Assembly (NCBI GenBank): GCA_963793625.1
Contig: CAWCAT010000032.1
Location: 1 to 64,000 of the forward strand
Direction of reading: 5' to 3'
DNA length: 64,000 nt
Source: G963668605 sp963793625
GTDB taxonomy: Bacteria; Acidobacteriota; Terriglobia; Bryobacterales; Bryobacteraceae
Positions 18,926-26,993 of the stretch are shown one piece after another (the stretch's first letter is position 1; every line of letters begins with the position of its first letter). The translations under genes and the position numbers were made by a program. The notes below the pieces were generated by a model, which made no database searches, was not told the origin of the DNA, and saw nothing but the letters and a program-made list of their open reading frames with translations.

Positions 18926-20421
18926 TGCGCTTGGTCGAGGAGGTCCTCACGGCGTCCCCGATACTCCGGGATGCCAGTTAAAACGCCGCGGAATTGTTGC
19001 AGGACGTCACCTATCCGGACGCCTTCCGTGGTCAGTTGCAGTTCACGAATGGTTTTCTCATGGTCGCCTTTGCGATGCTTGACGACCGCCAAAGCCTTCT
19101 TGACGGCGCCATCGTTTTCAAAATATCGCAGAATGATGAGTGTGTCCGCAATGTAGCTCACGTCGATGGACGATGGCATAGCCGCGATCGTGCCCTGCTG
19201 CGCAAAGACCAAAATCGTCAGCACGCCTTTTTCGGCCAGGTACTTGAGCAGTTCCTGCAACTGCAGTAGGAGGGTTCGCTGATCTTGTCCGGAATTCAGG
19301 TAGCCGTTCAGGCTGTCGATGACAACCACCTCAGTTTTTCGGTTCTCGACGTCGTCCCGCACCTGGGCGACGAACGCGCCGGGCGACAGTTCCACCGAAT
19401 CTATTTGGTACACCTGCACCAGCCCCGCATCGACTGGCTCTTGCATGTCCATGCCCAGTCCCGCCGAGCGATCCATAAAGGTCTGGCGGGTCTCTTCGAA
19501 GAGATAGGCGACGCCGTTCTTGCCCTGGCCTGCTATAGCGCGCAGATAGCTGCTGGCCAGCGTCGATTTCCCCGTTCCCGCGGGCCCCATGATCAAGGTG
19601 CTCGTCCCGCGGCTCAGACCGCCGCCGAGCAACTGGTCGAGCTCGGCGATTCCTGACGTGAGCACGCCCCGCTCATGTGGGCCGCGGTGTTCGGCCGCAA
19701 TCAATCGTGGAAACACACGCAGTCCCCCGGTGGCGATGACGTAATCGTGATAGCCCTCGCGAAAGATTGCACCGCGAAGTTTGACGATCTCGATACGGCG
19801 CCGGAAGCCACCGTACTCCGGAGTCATCCGCTCCAACGAAAGGACCCCATGGGCGATGCTCTGCACTTGTAGGTCTAATGTTCGTCCTATCTTGTCATCG
19901 AGTAGTAATACCGTGCATCGGCGGCCGGTAAAGAATTGCTTTAAAGCGAGAATCTGGCGCCGGAACCGTAACGGATCACGGGCCAGGAGACGCATTTCCG
20001 AGAGGGAATCGAACACGGCGCGGGTTGGATTGATTCGCTCCACCCTCTCATAGACATGTTTGACGGTTTCGGTGAGCTCGACCTCCTCCGGATGGAAAAC
20101 CGTGTAATCCTCCTCTGGCTTCAATCGGGATTCCGCGGCTTCCAGCTCATACAGATCGATCCCCTCCAGCGACCATCCGTGGGAGCGCGCCACTTCCTCG
20201 AGTTCCTGTTTCGTCTCAGAGAGAGTCACGTAGAGCACGTTCTCGCCCAGGCGCCTACCTTCCAGGAGAAACTGCAATCCAATCGTCGTCTTTCCTGTCC
20301 CCGGCGAGCCTTCCAGCAGGTATAATTCGTGCGGCGGGAAACCTCCGCGCAACAGGTCGTCCAAACCTGGAATACCGAACTTCACTCGCGAGTCCGCGCT
20401 TTTCATGTCCGCTGTTTGCAT
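18922..20421 (-). CDS. two-domain KaiC-like RecA-family ATPase
   Basis: This encodes 499 residues with two KaiC domains. Domain 1 has Walker A GSPGTGKTT (about residue 38) and the paired acidic TLSETKQEL; domain 2 has Walker A GPAGTGKST (about residue 284) and LFEETRQTF, with VVVIDSLNGY as Walker B. The serine/threonine autophosphorylation pair of cyanobacterial KaiC is not evident. In non-photosynthetic bacteria these proteins are found with histidine kinases and are thought to serve as signalling ATPases rather than clocks. The gene overlaps the hybrid kinase at 17324 and begins 50 bp downstream of another hybrid kinase gene. Confidence 0.9.
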   Translation of the reverse strand: MQTADMKSADSRVKFGIPGLDDLLRGGFPPHELYLLEGSPGTGKTTIGLQFLLEGRRLGENVLYVTLSETKQELEEVARSHGWSLEGIDLYELEAAESRLKPEEDYTVFHPEEVELTETVKHVYERVERINPTRAVFDSLSEMRLLARDPLRFRRQILALKQFFTGRRCTVLLLDDKIGRTLDLQVQSIAHGVLSLERMTPEYGGFRRRIEIVKLRGAIFREGYHDYVIATGGLRVFPRLIAAEHRGPHERGVLTSGIAELDQLLGGGLSRGTSTLIMGPAGTGKSTLASSYLRAIAGQGKNGVAYLFEETRQTFMDRSAGLGMDMQEPVDAGLVQVYQIDSVELSPGAFVAQVRDDVENRKTEVVVIDSLNGYLNSGQDQRTLLLQLQELLKYLAEKGVLTILVFAQQGTIAAMPSSIDVSYIADTLIILRYFENDGAVKKALAVVKHRKGDHEKTIRELQLTTEGVRIGDVLQQFRGVLTGIPEYRGRREDLLDQAQ

Positions 20422-20471
20422 TGCGCTGTGTACCTCCCTTGTAAAACGCCCGCCGCCCCCTGCTGGTTCAG

Positions 20472-22427
20472 CTATCTGCGGCCGAGTACAGCCCTGATCT
20501 CACTATCGAGTGCGCCCGCATCGTAAGGCTTTTGTAGAAAGCCTCCCGGCCCCTTCCTGGTGAAATGTAGGCTCGCGTCAGCTTCGCTTAGACCGCTCGT
20601 CAATATGACTTTCACATCAGGCCGGATCTGTTGGATACGTTGGAGCGTCTCTTCGCCGCCCATCAGAGGCATCGTCACATTAAGCAACACCAAAGATACT
20701 TTGTCGGCCAGTACCTCAAACAGATACACGCCCTCTTTGCCGTTATCCGCCATGATCACCCTGTAACCGAAATATTCCAGCATTGTCGCGGCTGTATGGC
20801 GCACCAGCTGATCTTCATCAATGACCAGGATTGTCGCGTTTCCGCTTTGGACCGGCAGCTCTTCAGGCGCTTGATCGGACGCCTTGAACGATACATGCTT
20901 ACTCGCAGGAAAGAGTAGTTTGAATGTGGTTCCCTGGCCAACCTCGCTCGAAACGTTTATGATGCCCCTGTGTCTTCGCACGATACCCTGAACGGCCGCC
21001 AGGCCGAGCCCTCGGCCGGTGAACTTGGTTGTGAAGAACGGATCGAAAATGTGAAATATGGTGGCAGGGTCCATACCGCAGCCATTATCGTGGATTTCTA
21101 AATTGACGTACCGTCCAGGTCTGATTTCATTGGATCCAGCTGTGTTGAGCCGATCGGCCTTATTGATATCCTCGACACTCGTCGTCACTAAAACCGTGCC
21201 CTCCTTTTCGTCAGAGATCGCTTCGGCTCCGTTGATCACCAGGTTCATGATGATCTGCTGCAACTGGCTGGTATCGCCCTCGATTGAGGGCAAGTCATCC
21301 TGCAGTAGCAACCGCAACTGGACAGCCTTCGGGATGGACATCTGAATGAGCTCGCTGGTTGTGCGAACCAGCGCTGAGAGATGTACCGGTTCAACAACAA
21401 ACCGAGCCTTGCCGGCGTAGGCCAATAACTGCCTGATCAGATGGGCTGCCCGCTCGCTGGCGTCAAGTATATTGCGCACCTTTTCGCGGCCTGGATTGGT
21501 CGGTGGAAACATCTCCAGGACCAGCGAGGCGTTACCCAGGATCCCGGTCAGCAGGTTATTGAAATCATGCGCCACCCCACCGGCCAGAACACCTAAGCTT
21601 TCCAGTTTCTGTCTTTGCCGTAGCTGCTCTTCGAGTTGCTTGCGCGCGGTAATGTCACTAACGAACGCAATCGCCAAGGGCCCGCAGTGGGCGGAAATAT
21701 GACTCAGCGCGATCTCGATCGGAAATTCCATGCCATCTTTACGCAGACCGAACAGATCCAAGCCTAAGCCCATCGGTCGCGCCCGGGGATTCGAGAAATA
21801 TTCCGCCCGATGGCCCGTATGAACACCGCGAAAGCGTTCCGGTAAGAGTATCTCCAGCGATTCGCCCAACAACTCATCCCGCTGGTAGCCAAACATCTGC
21901 TCAATTTGCGCGTTCACCATGTCGATACGGCCGCCAGCGTCAACCGTAATTACCCCTTGCGAGGCACACTCCAAATAGGCCCTGAGTTTAGCCTCACTTT
22001 CCCGGATGGCCGCCTCAGCGCGCTTTTGTTCGGTAATGTCTCGTGCTATGTGCGAGATCGCGAATATCTCGCCGTCTCTGCTTCGGATCGGAGAAATGCT
22101 GAGAGAAACGTCAATTTGTTGGCCATCTTTTCTCACGCGAACGGTCTGATAGTGCTCGACCTGGTGGCCGCGGTTGATGCGCTCCAAAATCTCGGTCTCT
22201 TCGTCAACTCGATCTTGAGGCAGCAGAAACGTCATATGCTGACCAATCGCCTCGAGTGCGGAATACCCGTAGAGCCGTTCCGCGCCTGAGTTCCACGTCC
22301 AGACAATCCCATCCAGGCTCTTGCTGATAATAGCGTCGTCGGAGGACTCGACGATTGCGGCCAAGTGTGGCTCTGAGTCGAATAACGTACTTCCCATAAT
22401 CCCAGTCCTGCTTGTACTCTCCCACAT
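20472..22427 (-). CDS. PAS-PAS hybrid histidine kinase with Asn-substituted receiver, copy 1
   Basis: The protein has 651 residues and is cytoplasmic. It has two PAS domains (about residues 18-135 and 145-265, each ending in a DIT(E/A) element), the H-box GGVAHDFNNLLTGIL near residue 288, a HATPase_c domain (NLVINGAEAI, DNGCGMDPATIFHIFDPFF, GRGLGLAAVQGIV) and a C-terminal receiver. In the receiver the phospho-accepting aspartate is asparagine (LVLLNVTMPLMGG, codon AAT), so normal phosphorylation there is unlikely. The true start may be the internal Met of MGSTLFDSEP. The gene sits in a 2-kb segment duplicated at 32423-34457 with very high identity. Confidence 0.92.
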   Translation of the reverse strand: MWESTSRTGIMGSTLFDSEPHLAAIVESSDDAIISKSLDGIVWTWNSGAERLYGYSALEAIGQHMTFLLPQDRVDEETEILERINRGHQVEHYQTVRVRKDGQQIDVSLSISPIRSRDGEIFAISHIARDITEQKRAEAAIRESEAKLRAYLECASQGVITVDAGGRIDMVNAQIEQMFGYQRDELLGESLEILLPERFRGVHTGHRAEYFSNPRARPMGLGLDLFGLRKDGMEFPIEIALSHISAHCGPLAIAFVSDITARKQLEEQLRQRQKLESLGVLAGGVAHDFNNLLTGILGNASLVLEMFPPTNPGREKVRNILDASERAAHLIRQLLAYAGKARFVVEPVHLSALVRTTSELIQMSIPKAVQLRLLLQDDLPSIEGDTSQLQQIIMNLVINGAEAISDEKEGTVLVTTSVEDINKADRLNTAGSNEIRPGRYVNLEIHDNGCGMDPATIFHIFDPFFTTKFTGRGLGLAAVQGIVRRHRGIINVSSEVGQGTTFKLLFPASKHVSFKASDQAPEELPVQSGNATILVIDEDQLVRHTAATMLEYFGYRVIMADNGKEGVYLFEVLADKVSLVLLNVTMPLMGGEETLQRIQQIRPDVKVILTSGLSEADASLHFTRKGPGGFLQKPYDAGALDSEIRAVLGRR

Positions 22428-22512
22428 TTATGCTTTGTGCATAAAGGTGGGGGCGCCGTACAATGCCCGCGAGTGTCTGCCGTGCGGTGCTGAACGGCGC
22501 GCGAGCACGTCA
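20477..22512. repeat. 2.04-kb segmental duplication, copy 1
   Basis: The stretch from TGCGGCCGAGTACAGCC to GCGCGCGAGCACGTCA reappears at 32423-34457 in the same orientation with only scattered substitutions and a one-base length difference. It covers the complete hybrid-kinase gene plus about 85 bp upstream. The left junctions fall at the 3' end of the gene and the right junctions lie in a short GC-rich dispersed repeat, which may have mediated the event. Confidence 0.95.
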
Positions 22513-22589
22513 GCCACCGCGCGGACGAAGTGCGGTAGCTTGCAAGCAGCCAGCGCTGCAGTTGGGTGTCGCGCAGCGAAGTAGGAACG

Positions 22590-22740
22590 TCAACCGGCCC
22601 TCGCTAATCCCAACAGCTTCCCAACATCTTCATTGAGTTCGTTCGGTGTGAATGGTTTGCTCAGAAACTGCCAATCCGGATCCACAAAGGTTTCTCCGAT
22701 GCCGCTCATGCACAGGATTTTGATATTCGGACGTTGGGTA
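22590..22740 (-). pseudogene. C-terminal fragment of a response-regulator receiver domain
   Basis: The minus strand reads RPNIKILCMSGIGETF, then DWQFLSKPFTPNELN and a stop at 22590-22592. This is the last third of a receiver, including the switch segment (MSGI) and the conserved lysine (LSKPF). No upstream acidic pair or phospho-site is found, so it is a truncated remnant. It lies directly beside a fragment of a methyltransferase gene in the opposite orientation. Confidence 0.72.
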
Positions 22741-22857
22741 CCGGTACCGGCCCCAAGGACATGGGCAACGGCTGGACCAGCGCCACAACCATGGCGTACA
22801 CCTCCAGCACGAAGCCGGATTTCAGGACGGTGCCGTGCTCATCCGCTTCAAGCTCCC

Positions 22858-23046
22858 TTGCCTGAGCATCTCAAGTCCGGCGATACCAACTGGTTTTCGT
22901 GAATCGCTGGCGCAAAGGATGCAGGTGCATTCGTCGATGAATTCCGTACTGCCGGTTTCAAACGAGCCACAATAGTCCGCACGCTGCGAAACGCGCGGAC
23001 AAAGCATCCTGCGGTTCTCGCTGCAGAGTTCCTCGCCGACCGCTGA
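22858..23046 (+). pseudogene. 3' fragment of a selenocysteine-type ArsM-like methyltransferase gene
   Basis: These 189 bp align without gaps to the 3' end of the methyltransferase gene at 60694-60882 with about a dozen substitutions. The in-frame TGA (22900-22902) is at the identical place, NWFS-U-IAGAKDA, and the frame then runs open to a second TGA at 23044-23046. The hairpin after the TGA is even better here: GGATGC-AGGT-GCATTC, with a GGT-containing loop. Only the last ~60 codons remain, and nothing upstream belongs to the gene. Confidence 0.82.
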
Positions 23047-23169
23047 GTTCTTCGACTTCGCGCCTACGTTGCGCAGCCGCGCGAAAGCGGTCTGACCGCT
23101 CGCGCCGGGCTGAACCATCGGAGCTTTCGAGGCGGCCAGGCCGAGAAACCTTCGACGATACAACACCAT
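23047..23169 (-). pseudogene. N-terminal fragment of a Tat-exported protein
   Basis: The minus-strand frame from the ATG at 23167-23169 begins MVLYRRRFLGLAASKAP, a twin-arginine-type export signal, and then loses any recognisable domain at the junction with the methyltransferase fragment near 23047. It may be the leader of a periplasmic binding protein, but too little remains to tell. Confidence 0.4.
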
Positions 23170-23225
23170 CCCGGTTTGGGCCAGAGGCCACACAACATCG
23201 TGTGCGGCCCCCGCTCATGATGAAA

Positions 23226-23591
23226 CTATTGCAGCTTTAAACTCGCAACCTTGATTGTGTCGCCGGTGACCTCGCCGGTGACTCTGACCTTTAGATTGTC
23301 CTTCTTTTTCGACGCTTTCAACGCCGTCGAGGCTTGCTTGTTTCCTGCTGCGTCGAGAGCGAGATATTTATTGTCCGCGGTGAAAACACCGTAACCGCTC
23401 TTTTCACAATCGGGCATCAGGGCACATTCGCGCGTGTGCATGACGGCTGCCTTCTGTCCCTCCTTGGCGGCCTTCATCGAACACATCTTGTCCATCAGGA
23501 TGCCTTGGACCTCCGCCGCCGGCAGAGCTCCCGCCAGGCCTGCCAGTAAGATCAAACTGCTTATGGCTCGATTCAGTTTCATCGCGTTCAT
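23226..23591 (-). CDS. small exported cysteine-containing protein, ECF-promoter controlled
   Basis: The protein has 121 residues (or 118 from the second Met). A signal peptide (LNRAISSLILLAGLAGALPA) is followed by a mature part with three cysteines in MDKMCSMKAAKEG and MHTRECALMPDCEKSGYGVF, and an OB-like end (LKVRVTGEVTGDTIKVASLK). I do not recognise a named family. The cysteines and a nearby histidine could bind metal or take part in disulfide exchange. GGAG precedes the start. Its promoter (23629-23658) is identical in both elements to those of the selenoprotein genes nearby, placing it in the same regulon. Confidence 0.75.
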   Translation of the reverse strand: MNAMKLNRAISSLILLAGLAGALPAAEVQGILMDKMCSMKAAKEGQKAAVMHTRECALMPDCEKSGYGVFTADNKYLALDAAGNKQASTALKASKKKDNLKVRVTGEVTGDTIKVASLKLQ

Positions 23592-23628
23592 TCTCCTTAA
23601 GTTGGAAAGCTTTCCGTGCTTCCAAGGG

Positions 23629-23658
23629 GTGAGTGCGTTTGGGCCTCATTTTCTTACA
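23629..23658 (-). promoter_or_regulatory. ECF-type promoter of the small exported protein
   Basis: Read on the minus strand the sequence is TGTAAGAAA (23658-23650), 14 bp, then CACTCAC (23635-23629). The same two boxes with the same 14-bp spacing occur upstream of the peroxiredoxin-like selenoprotein and of the DUF302 gene. The -10-like box ends 37 bp before the start codon at 23591. Confidence 0.75.
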
Positions 23659-23674
23659 GCCGATTTTGTGAATT

Positions 23675-24407
23675 TTACTGCTCCCGAATGATGGGAGGCG
23701 GTACTATCTCTGTGAGCAGGGCGAAGGCCGACAGGATAATCCGCGTTTGCAATGCATCGTCGTTCGGAGCGCCGAGAGGATATCCGAAAGGGAAATCCAC
23801 GAACAATGCACGGGGCGGAGCGACTCGTTCCGTGATCTCGCGGATCAAAGTGACGGACACCGTGGGAATACCCGCTTTCTCAATGATGCTCTGGATCAGT
23901 CCGACCGACTGATGGCACATTGGTCAGACTGGCGTCAGCAGGACAGCATCCACCGCATCTTCCAGCAGCATTCGGGCAACCTCCGGAGCGGTACTGTCGA
24001 TGAGCCGGCCCGGTGCGCTGATCGAACCCATAAAGCTGAAATGACGTGGCGCAATCGAGCCGATGACGCCATCTTCAGCCAGGGACTTCAGCCGATCCAA
24101 CGGCAGAGCCAGATTCTTGTCCGTAGCAATTCCTCGGATATCAAATGCGTCGCTTCGGTGAGCGATTCCCAATGTACTCAAGTCGGTATCAAATGGGAGC
24201 ACGCGGTAGGAACAGTCTCCTCCACGGATGGCGGCTGTCGAAGGGCAATTGGTCCGGCTTGAAATAAGCCGCGGTGGTGACGGTCGCTACCCGAGCCGCG
24301 CTAAGTGGCTTGCTTAAGCGCGCGCCCGGGCGCCAGTCAACTTTGCGGTAGGGGTACGCTTTCATGAAGACCTGATAGCCCAGTTTGAGGTCGGAGAGTT
24401 TCGCCAT
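23675..24407 (-). CDS. GrdB-like reductase, candidate selenoprotein (Sec at TGA 23924-23926; one frameshift)
   Basis: The product has about 244 residues and resembles the selenoprotein B family of glycine/sarcosine/betaine reductases. Visible blocks are DWRPGARLSKPLSAARVATV, GGDCSYRVLPFDTD, IAHRSDAFDIRGIATDKNL and LLTPVUPMCHQSVGLIQ. The TGA at 23924-23926 falls at the U of U-P-M-C, where relatives carry Cys or Sec, and reading continues to TAA at 23675-23677. A SECIS-like hairpin follows. A separate one-base frameshift lies near 24235. The short length and the lack of GrdA/GrdC nearby argue against true glycine reductase. It starts 13 bp after a mercuric-reductase-like flavoenzyme gene, which may supply electrons. 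Confidence 0.85.
23895..23913 (-). promoter_or_regulatory. SECIS-like hairpin of the GrdB-like gene
   Basis: On the minus strand, ATCAGTC and GACTGAT pair perfectly (7 bp) around the loop GGTCG. The loop starts 17 nt after the TGA at 23924-23926. A GGUC-type apical loop 16-37 nt after the UGA is what is known for bacterial SECIS elements such as that of E. coli fdhF. Confidence 0.8.
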
Positions 24408-24420
24408 GCAGTTTCCTTCT

Positions 24421-25879
24421 TCAGGTTGACGTCACGCCCTTGAGAGCCCTCACGCCGCGCATATCGCCGCGCAATCCGAACAGGCGCTGGAGCAAACGGA
24501 CCATCCACGGACGGAGCTTCTCCATCATGTAGCGGTCCGCGGCGCGGCGGTTGCCGAGAACGTAAGTCGGGTACGGATGGATTGTGGCCGACACCTTGCC
24601 CAACTTTACGCCGTTCCGCATGGCCAGCGCGTATTCGGCGATCATCTCTCCGGCGTGTGCTCCCAGAATGGAAACGCCGAAAATCCTGCCCCAGCGGCTC
24701 GCGAGCACCTTCACGAGACCCGTGGTCTCTGAGTCCGTTATGGCTCGATCCAACTGCGTAAACGGAAAGCTGTAGAACCGAGTACTTCACATTGTCCCGC
24801 TTCAGTTCCTGTTCGCTGCGGCCCACATGCGCAAGCTCCGGGTCGCTGAATGTGGACCACGTGATGTGGCGCTCATCCAGGCGAGCAGGTACATGCAGGA
24901 TGGCATTCGTGATCGCCACCTTGGCCATGTGCTCCGCGAAATGCGTGAACAAATACCGTCCCGCGACATCACCACATGCGTAGATGTGTTTCGCTGACGA
25001 ACGGCAGCGGCTATCCACGATTACACCTTTGTCGTTAGTCCAGACGCCCGCCGCCTTCAGATTCAACGAATCCAGATTTGGTTTGCGCCCCACAGCCGCC
25101 AAAATAGTATCAGTCTCCAGCCGTTCGCCGCTCTTTGTGTAAGCCGCGCCGCCTTCGAAGCGCACGAGTTCCGTGCCGAATAGGAACCGGATGCCTTCTC
25201 GCTGGAGACTCTCCAGCAGGATTGCCGTCAGTTCCGGGTCGTCCCGTTTCAGGATTCCAGAAGAGGTGTTGATGACCGTGACGTCCGACCCCAACCTGCG
25301 AAACGCCTGAGCCATCTCGATGCCGATCGGCCCCGCTCCCAACACCAGCAGTCGCCTGGGCAGACGGTCGAGTTCGAAAACAGTTTCATTGTTAACAACT
25401 GGAGCGGCCTCGAGGCCGCGGAAAGCCGGAATCCGCGGCGAACTGCCGGTAGCCACGATGAAGCGCCGCGAACTGAGCTTTCGCACCGCGCCGTTCCAGC
25501 CGACCTCTATCGCGTGTGGGTCCAGAAAGCGGGCGCGGCCTTCAATGACCTCAACACCAAGCTTTTCGAAGTTGGGCGGGGCGTCAGCCTCTTTATAAAC
25601 GTGCTCTCGGATGGAATGTACGCGCGCCATGACCTTGGAAAAATCGTGTTCGACCCGCGCCGCTGTGAGCCCGTACCGTTCGGCGTTTCGCATCTCATGC
25701 GCGACCTTAGCTGCCCGGACCAGGCTCTTGCTTGGGATACAGCCATGCCACGTACAATCGCCTCCTAGCTTCCGGGCCTCAATTAAGGCTGTCTTTGCAC
25801 CGAACACCGCAGCCATACCGGCGGCAGTCAATCCGGCCGCGCCACCTCCGATTACGATCATGTCGTAGTCGCATCTCAC
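24421..25879 (-). CDS. mercuric-reductase-like pyridine nucleotide-disulfide oxidoreductase (one frameshift)
   Basis: The product has about 486 residues. The N-terminal FAD motif is MIVIGGGAAGLTAAGMA, the redox pair is in KLGGDCTWHGCIPSKSL (CxxxxC), the NAD(P) motif is LLVLGAGPIGIEMAQ and the second FAD block is HIYACGDVAG. The dimerisation domain (LGVSILGAHAGEMI-like, then ATIHPYPTY) lies in a shifted frame from about 24765; one base restores it. The N-terminal HMA domain and C-terminal CC pair of true MerA are absent. The gene shares a divergent ECF-type promoter with the selenocysteine peroxiredoxin-like gene and precedes grdB-like by 13 bp. A role as a reductase for the selenoproteins is inferred. 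Confidence 0.88.
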
Positions 25880-25903
25880 GCGTGGCCTCCTTCAGTCTCA
25901 ACC

Positions 25904-25938
25904 GTGAGTGTAAGAAACGCGTTCAATCTTACACTCAC
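25904..25938. promoter_or_regulatory. overlapping divergent ECF-type promoters (palindromic)
   Basis: A perfect 12-bp inverted repeat, GTGAGTGTAAGA at 25904-25915 and TCTTACACTCAC at 25927-25938, encloses 11 bp. Read forward it is TGTAAGAAA-N14-CACTCAC; read backward it is TGTAAGATT-N14-CACTCAC. Each -35-like box overlaps the -10-like box of the opposite promoter. Forward it serves the peroxiredoxin-like selenoprotein (start 25956), backward the flavoenzyme (start 25879). Confidence 0.75.
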
Positions 25939-25955
25939 TGAGCGAGAATAAAAAC

Positions 25956-26993
25956 ATGCGAGCACTAATCGTGACCGTAGCGTTGTGCGGCTTGGCAATG
26001 GCGGCTGCGATCACCACCGGTCCCAACGTGGGCGTGACGGTCCCGGACTTTCGTTTGCAGGATCAGAACGGCAAAACGCAGACGCTCAGTTCGATTCTGG
26101 GCCCAAAGGGCGCGCTGCTGGTGTTTTACAGATCGGCCGACTGGTGACCGTTCTGCAAAGCCCAACTGGTCGAGTTGGAAGAGAACGCCGGTCGCATTCG
26201 TGCCCAGGGTCTGGGGCTGGCGGCAATCAGCTACGACAGCTTGGCGGTGCTCAAGCAGTTCGCCGATCGCGCCCATATTAGTTATCCTTTGCTGTCCGAT
26301 CCGGATTCGGAGGTGATACGCCGTTACGGAATCCTGAACCAGGCCGTGCCTAAGGATAACGCCGCCTTCGGCATCCCGCACCCGGGCACCTACGTGCTGG
26401 ACAGCCGCGGCGTGGTCACGGCTAAATTCTTTGAGGAGGATTTCCGCACGCGCGACACTGCGTCGTCAATTCTACTGCGCCAGTTCGGGTTGAAGACGCC
26501 AAAGCAGGAGGCGATCACCGCTAAACACGCCACACTCCGGGCATGGGCAAGCGGCGACGATTTGCGACCAGGGCAGCGCGTGACGCTGAGCTTGGACGTC
26601 ACCCTGTCGCGACAGGTTCACGTGTACGCGCCAGGAGTCCAGGGCTACAAGCCAGTAGCTCTGATGCTGAGCGAGTCGCGAGCGTTTCATCCGGACGCTC
26701 CAGTCTTTCCGAAATCAAAGATCGTCAGACTGGCCGCCATTCAGGAGACGGTTCCGGCTTACGAAGGTCAATTTCGGCTGCTGCAAACCATCACGTTGGG
26801 CAACGCACAGCAACTGGAACCGCTGCTCGACAAAGACCGGCAACTGGTGATTGAAGGCCAATTCCGCTATCAGGCCTGTGACCACCGCCAGTGCTTCGTG
26901 CCCGAGACGGTTTCGTTGAAATGGGTAGTCAAGGTGCTGCCGTTCGACCGGACGCGGGTGCCGTCTGAGATGCAGCGTCAATCGCCGCGATAA
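25956..26993 (+). CDS. exported peroxiredoxin-like/DsbD-like fusion, candidate selenoprotein (Sec at TGA 26145-26147)
   Basis: The product has 345 residues counting Sec64. A signal peptide (MRALIVTVALCGLAMAAAIT) leads to an AhpC/TSA-type thioredoxin fold: VPDFRLQDQNGKTQTLSSI, then LVFYRSADW-U-PFCKAQLVEL, then YPLLSDPDSEVIRRYGI and GTYVLDSRGVV. The TGA sits at the first position of a UxxC redox motif where relatives have CPYC or similar. No frameshift is present; both halves are in one frame. The C-terminal ~140 residues resemble the periplasmic DsbD N-terminal domain, with YQACDHRQCFVPE. This suggests a periplasmic thiol/selenol reductant or peroxidase. It is divergent from the flavoenzyme gene and has an ECF-type promoter. 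Confidence 0.88.
26162..26178 (+). promoter_or_regulatory. SECIS-like hairpin of the peroxiredoxin-like gene
   Basis: CCAAC and GTTGG form a 5-bp stem around the loop TGGTCGA. The loop, with a GGTC core, starts 19 nt after the TGA. Length, distance and the GGU in the loop fit the bacterial SECIS pattern. Confidence 0.75.

Noticed and set aside
18922..20421. Circadian clock KaiC
   Set aside because: No kaiA or kaiB is present and the autophosphorylation residues are not evident.
26145..26147. TGA as a simple nonsense mutation or sequencing error in the peroxiredoxin-like gene
   Set aside because: The codon occupies the redox cysteine position of a UxxC motif, a SECIS-type hairpin follows at the right distance, and two other genes in the window show the same combination.
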